The notes beneath the pieces were generated by a model that saw only the letters and a program-made list of their open reading frames with translations, was not told the DNA's origin and searched no databases. A stretch of DNA of 64,000 nt from Lysinibacillus fusiformis (lineage in GTDB: Bacteria > Bacillota > Bacilli > Bacillales_A > Planococcaceae): positions 124,001-188,000 of the forward strand of contig NZ_PYWL01000005.1 of the NCBI RefSeq assembly GCF_003049525.1, given 5' to 3'. Every line of letters begins with the position of its first letter. Positions within the stretch are counted from its first letter, which is position 1. The position numbers were made by a program, and so were the translations under genes. Below, piece after piece: positions 61,800 to 64,000 of this stretch.

Positions 61800-63209
61800 A
61801 TGAAACATTATAGAAAACGGAAAGCTTTATTAAGTACAGCACTGACAAGTTTAATCGTATTCAGTGGCATAACTAGTGCTTCAGCAGCTGACCCTGCGAT
61901 AAAAGAGCAGGAAAAATACGGAGCGGTTCAACAGGCTAGGACTACTACTGAAACATTAGAGGATTGGAAAAAATGGGTGAATGATCATGCTTACAGCTTG
62001 ACTTCCATTCAGCCGGAACCAGCTAGTTCGCAGAAAATCCCTTCTAATAAATTTGAGGACCTAGCAATGCTAAAGCCATTATTACATGATAAACGAATTG
62101 TCTTTTTAGGTGAAAGCTCTCATGGGGTCGCACAGTTTAATCTCGCTAAAACTCGTTTAATACAATTTTTACATCAAGAAATGGGTTACAATGTTTTAGC
62201 CTTCGAAAGTGGTCTGGGCGATGTCATGAATGCCCAAGGAAAAATTGATAAACAAGCTGCACTACAAACGATGAAGGATGCTATTTTTGGAGTATGGTGG
62301 ACAAAAGAAACATTGCCTCTTTTTGAATACGCAAAAACAACTCAAGCTACAGAAAAACCTCTTGTTCTAGCAGGCTTTGATATTCAACAGCAAGGGGCAT
62401 TTACGAATGGGAATTGGTTGCAAAATCCTCAATTGGCTCAGCAATTCAGTGACGCGGAAAAGCAACTCGCAGAATGGAGCTCTAGCAAAGATGTAAAAGG
62501 CTACCAGAAAGAAAAAACGGCTATTATTAACGTTTATAAACAAGTAAAAGCACAAGTTCAGACGAAAGAAAAGGAGCTTCAAAAAGCTTATCCGAATGAA
62601 CTTCAAATAGTAAAGCTGATGGAGCGCACTTTAGCAGATCGTATCCGTTTGGCAGACGAATATGTAGAGCTAACAATTCAATCCAATATCGAGATGGAGC
62701 AAAATAAATATGAATCGTTTTTAACAACAATGGAGTGGCGTGATCAGGCCATGATGGAGAACTTACTTTGGCTAGCTGAAGAAATGTATCCAACAGAAAA
62801 GTTTATTGTTTGGGCGCATAATGACCATATTCGTAAGGCTCAATCAGATGTAATGGGCTCCCCATATCCAGTTAAATTAATGGGTGAACGTTTACCAGAC
62901 ATCTACAAAAAATATAGCTATGTATTAGGTCTATATATGACTAGCGGAGAAACTGCCAATAATATGGGCGAGACGATGCCCGTTTTACCACCAATAAAAG
63001 GATCTATCGAAGATATTGTATCCTCAGCCAACAAACCTTACACATTCATTGATTTACGTAATCGTCAAAATGAACGTGGTAACTCATGGATGTTTGAACC
63101 TCGCCTATCCTATAGCTGGGGAGTAATACAAGAAAGCCTTGTTCCACGCGATCAATACGATGGTATTCTTTTAATTGATAAGGTGAATAAACCAACCTAT
63201 GTAAAATGA
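61800..63209 (+). CDS. Secreted erythromycin-esterase-like protein
   Basis: A classical signal peptide (STALTSLIVFSGITSASA, cleaved after Ala) means secretion without lipid anchor. The Ere family motifs are VFLGESSHGVAQFNLAKTRL, WAHNDHIRKAQ and a final GILLIDKVNKP. It is 469 residues and a paralogue of the lipoprotein at 43 kb. Its promoter shares the TTTAAAC array with the ABC operon, so it probably belongs to the regulon of the two-component system. Macrolide hydrolysis is possible but unproven. Confidence 0.88.
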   Translation: MKHYRKRKALLSTALTSLIVFSGITSASAADPAIKEQEKYGAVQQARTTTETLEDWKKWVNDHAYSLTSIQPEPASSQKIPSNKFEDLAMLKPLLHDKRIVFLGESSHGVAQFNLAKTRLIQFLHQEMGYNVLAFESGLGDVMNAQGKIDKQAALQTMKDAIFGVWWTKETLPLFEYAKTTQATEKPLVLAGFDIQQQGAFTNGNWLQNPQLAQQFSDAEKQLAEWSSSKDVKGYQKEKTAIINVYKQVKAQVQTKEKELQKAYPNELQIVKLMERTLADRIRLADEYVELTIQSNIEMEQNKYESFLTTMEWRDQAMMENLLWLAEEMYPTEKFIVWAHNDHIRKAQSDVMGSPYPVKLMGERLPDIYKKYSYVLGLYMTSGETANNMGETMPVLPPIKGSIEDIVSSANKPYTFIDLRNRQNERGNSWMFEPRLSYSWGVIQESLVPRDQYDGILLIDKVNKPTYVK

Positions 63210-63217
63210 CCTTTAAA

Positions 63218-63248
63218 TATAGCAAACTAGTATCCTAGTTTGCTATTA
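63218..63248. terminator. Shared terminator between the esterase and DUF4272 genes
   Basis: ATAGCAAACTAG pairs perfectly with CTAGTTTGCTAT around a four-base loop; T-rich flanks are weak on the plus strand. Confidence 0.7.
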
Positions 63249-63252
63249 CTTT

Positions 63253-64000
63253 CTAAGTATCCATTGATATCGTTTCCCACTCTTCATTTTGATGACCGAT
63301 CAACCAGAATAAGGCTCTACGTCTTTCCATAACAATACTTTCATTCATTCCAACAGGAGCCGGTCGTTCTTGTATACGACTATCTACGCACGCCCAGTGT
63401 AATCTGAATATCTTGTCGGCTTCATCCATTATTTCTTTCTGACTACGCATCATAATTTGAAGATAAAATTGCTCAAACGTTTCGCAGTTAGAAATAACTT
63501 GAATAGCGTACTCACAATCACATACTTCATCAGGAAAATCAAGCTCTTTAACAAATCCCAGTACCCAAATCAGTATCCAATAAGCTTCATATTGCCATGA
63601 AATATTAATGGCTTCTTGTGCATTTGGTTGTTGGTCATATAAAAAGGCCCTTTCATTGTCCGTTAGATTTGCCTCCACTTCATATTTATGCAACATATTG
63701 ATGAAGAAATCTCTTGATTCTTCAACATTTTCTCCTTGTGCCACATCACAAGCAAATTGAATAACAATTAGTAAAGCTACAGCTCTCCTAGCAATATCCT
63801 CTTTGGCTTTAAGCTGACAAGCTCCAATTGGCGGAAGTTGCGGGAGTGAATCTGTGTATGGAATACCGTTTTCTTTTAAATACGCTATCGTTTTATTCTT
63901 TCTTTGATGACCTTCTTCCGATGTCGCCTCTTGTCCCCTCACCTTCTGTGTACAAGCATAAGGCCTAAAGTTGGATGGCCCTGATTGCCCATCAGGATAA
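63253..64000 (-). CDS. DUF4272 protein (5' end beyond window)
   Basis: The protein matches DUF4272: RAVALLIVIQFACDVAQGE, NISWQYEAYWILIWVLGFV, RLHWACVDSRI and VMERRRALFWLIG. Function is unknown. A GTG at 63942 could start it, but the frame is open without stop to the right edge (the codons before GTG read ACTQK), and a suitable Shine-Dalgarno is missing there. I take the start as lying outside the window. Confidence 0.83.
   Translation of the reverse strand, partial: YPDGQSGPSNFRPYACTQKVRGQEATSEEGHQRKNKTIAYLKENGIPYTDSLPQLPPIGACQLKAKEDIARRAVALLIVIQFACDVAQGENVEESRDFFINMLHKYEVEANLTDNERAFLYDQQPNAQEAINISWQYEAYWILIWVLGFVKELDFPDEVCDCEYAIQVISNCETFEQFYLQIMMRSQKEIMDEADKIFRLHWACVDSRIQERPAPVGMNESIVMERRRALFWLIGHQNEEWETISMDT

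Overview
The window looks like chromosomal DNA from a low-GC, endospore-forming Bacillales bacterium, most likely Lysinibacillus (L. sphaericus/fusiformis group). That genus call is my inference from protein similarity and context, not from a search. Supporting signs are strong AGGAGG-type ribosome binding sites, frequent TTG/GTG starts, T-box and S-box leaders, Fur and Zur boxes, a bacillithiol transferase (FosB), a type III polyketide synthase pair (BpsAB), and a BclB-type exosporium domain. I see no rRNA, tRNA, CRISPR array, phage or intact insertion sequence.

Layout. 0-6 kb: small housekeeping and hypothetical genes (a tandem acetyltransferase cut by the left edge, VOC, DUF1801, a YdeI-like gene split by a stop codon, DUF1648), a chemoreceptor and a HAD phosphatase. 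5.9-10 kb: leuA and a MetRS paralogue, convergent, each behind its own T-box (apparent specifiers CTC and ATG). 10-15.7 kb: HAD, fosB, an rsgA paralogue with an elaborate leader (promoter, 28-codon leader ORF, terminator and competing long hairpin), bpsAB, and a zinc-starvation pair (yciC-like GTPase and cysteine-less L33) under two Zur boxes. 15.8-20.4 kb: a putative spore-surface locus ending in a BclB C-terminal domain protein. 20.4-23 kb: yfiT, two decayed fragments and a BCCT transporter. 23.2-28.9 kb: a complete Fur-controlled siderophore uptake operon (feuABC-like, ATPase, trilactone esterase) with an AraC regulator.

29-42.6 kb is a run of small metabolic, membrane and hypothetical genes. 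It includes a vmlR-like ABC-F ribosome-protection gene behind a transcription-attenuation leader, a DNA glycosylase, a polysaccharide deacetylase, yunC, a DMT exporter and a divergent MocR regulator. 42.7-48.5 kb holds a two-component system, a BcrAB/LanFEG-like ABC exporter and an erythromycin-esterase-like lipoprotein. A second esterase-like gene at 61.8 kb has nearly the same promoter architecture (TTTAAAC repeats at matching spacing), so the two loci are probably one regulon. 48.7-50 kb holds a truncated MFS gene fused by deletion to a frameshifted ankyrin gene, next to an intact LysR gene. 51-55 kb: VOC, aldo-keto reductase, HxlR and a divergent MFS pump. 54.5-57.2 kb: a Fur-boxed orphan siderophore-binding lipoprotein followed by an AraC regulator carrying a related binding domain. 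57.8-58.8 kb: a SAM-I riboswitch over a cyclase-family hydrolase. The right end has DedA, HAD, a zinc-ribbon gene pair, the second esterase and a DUF4272 gene that runs off the edge.

Two themes recur. One is RNA-level control (two T-boxes, one S-box, two leader-ORF/terminator attenuators). The other is protection against ribosome- or envelope-targeting antibiotics (fosB, vmlR, the TCS-ABC-esterase regulon, possibly the attenuated rsgA). Coordinates of starts were chosen by Shine-Dalgarno position; where the longest reading frame is longer, this is stated.
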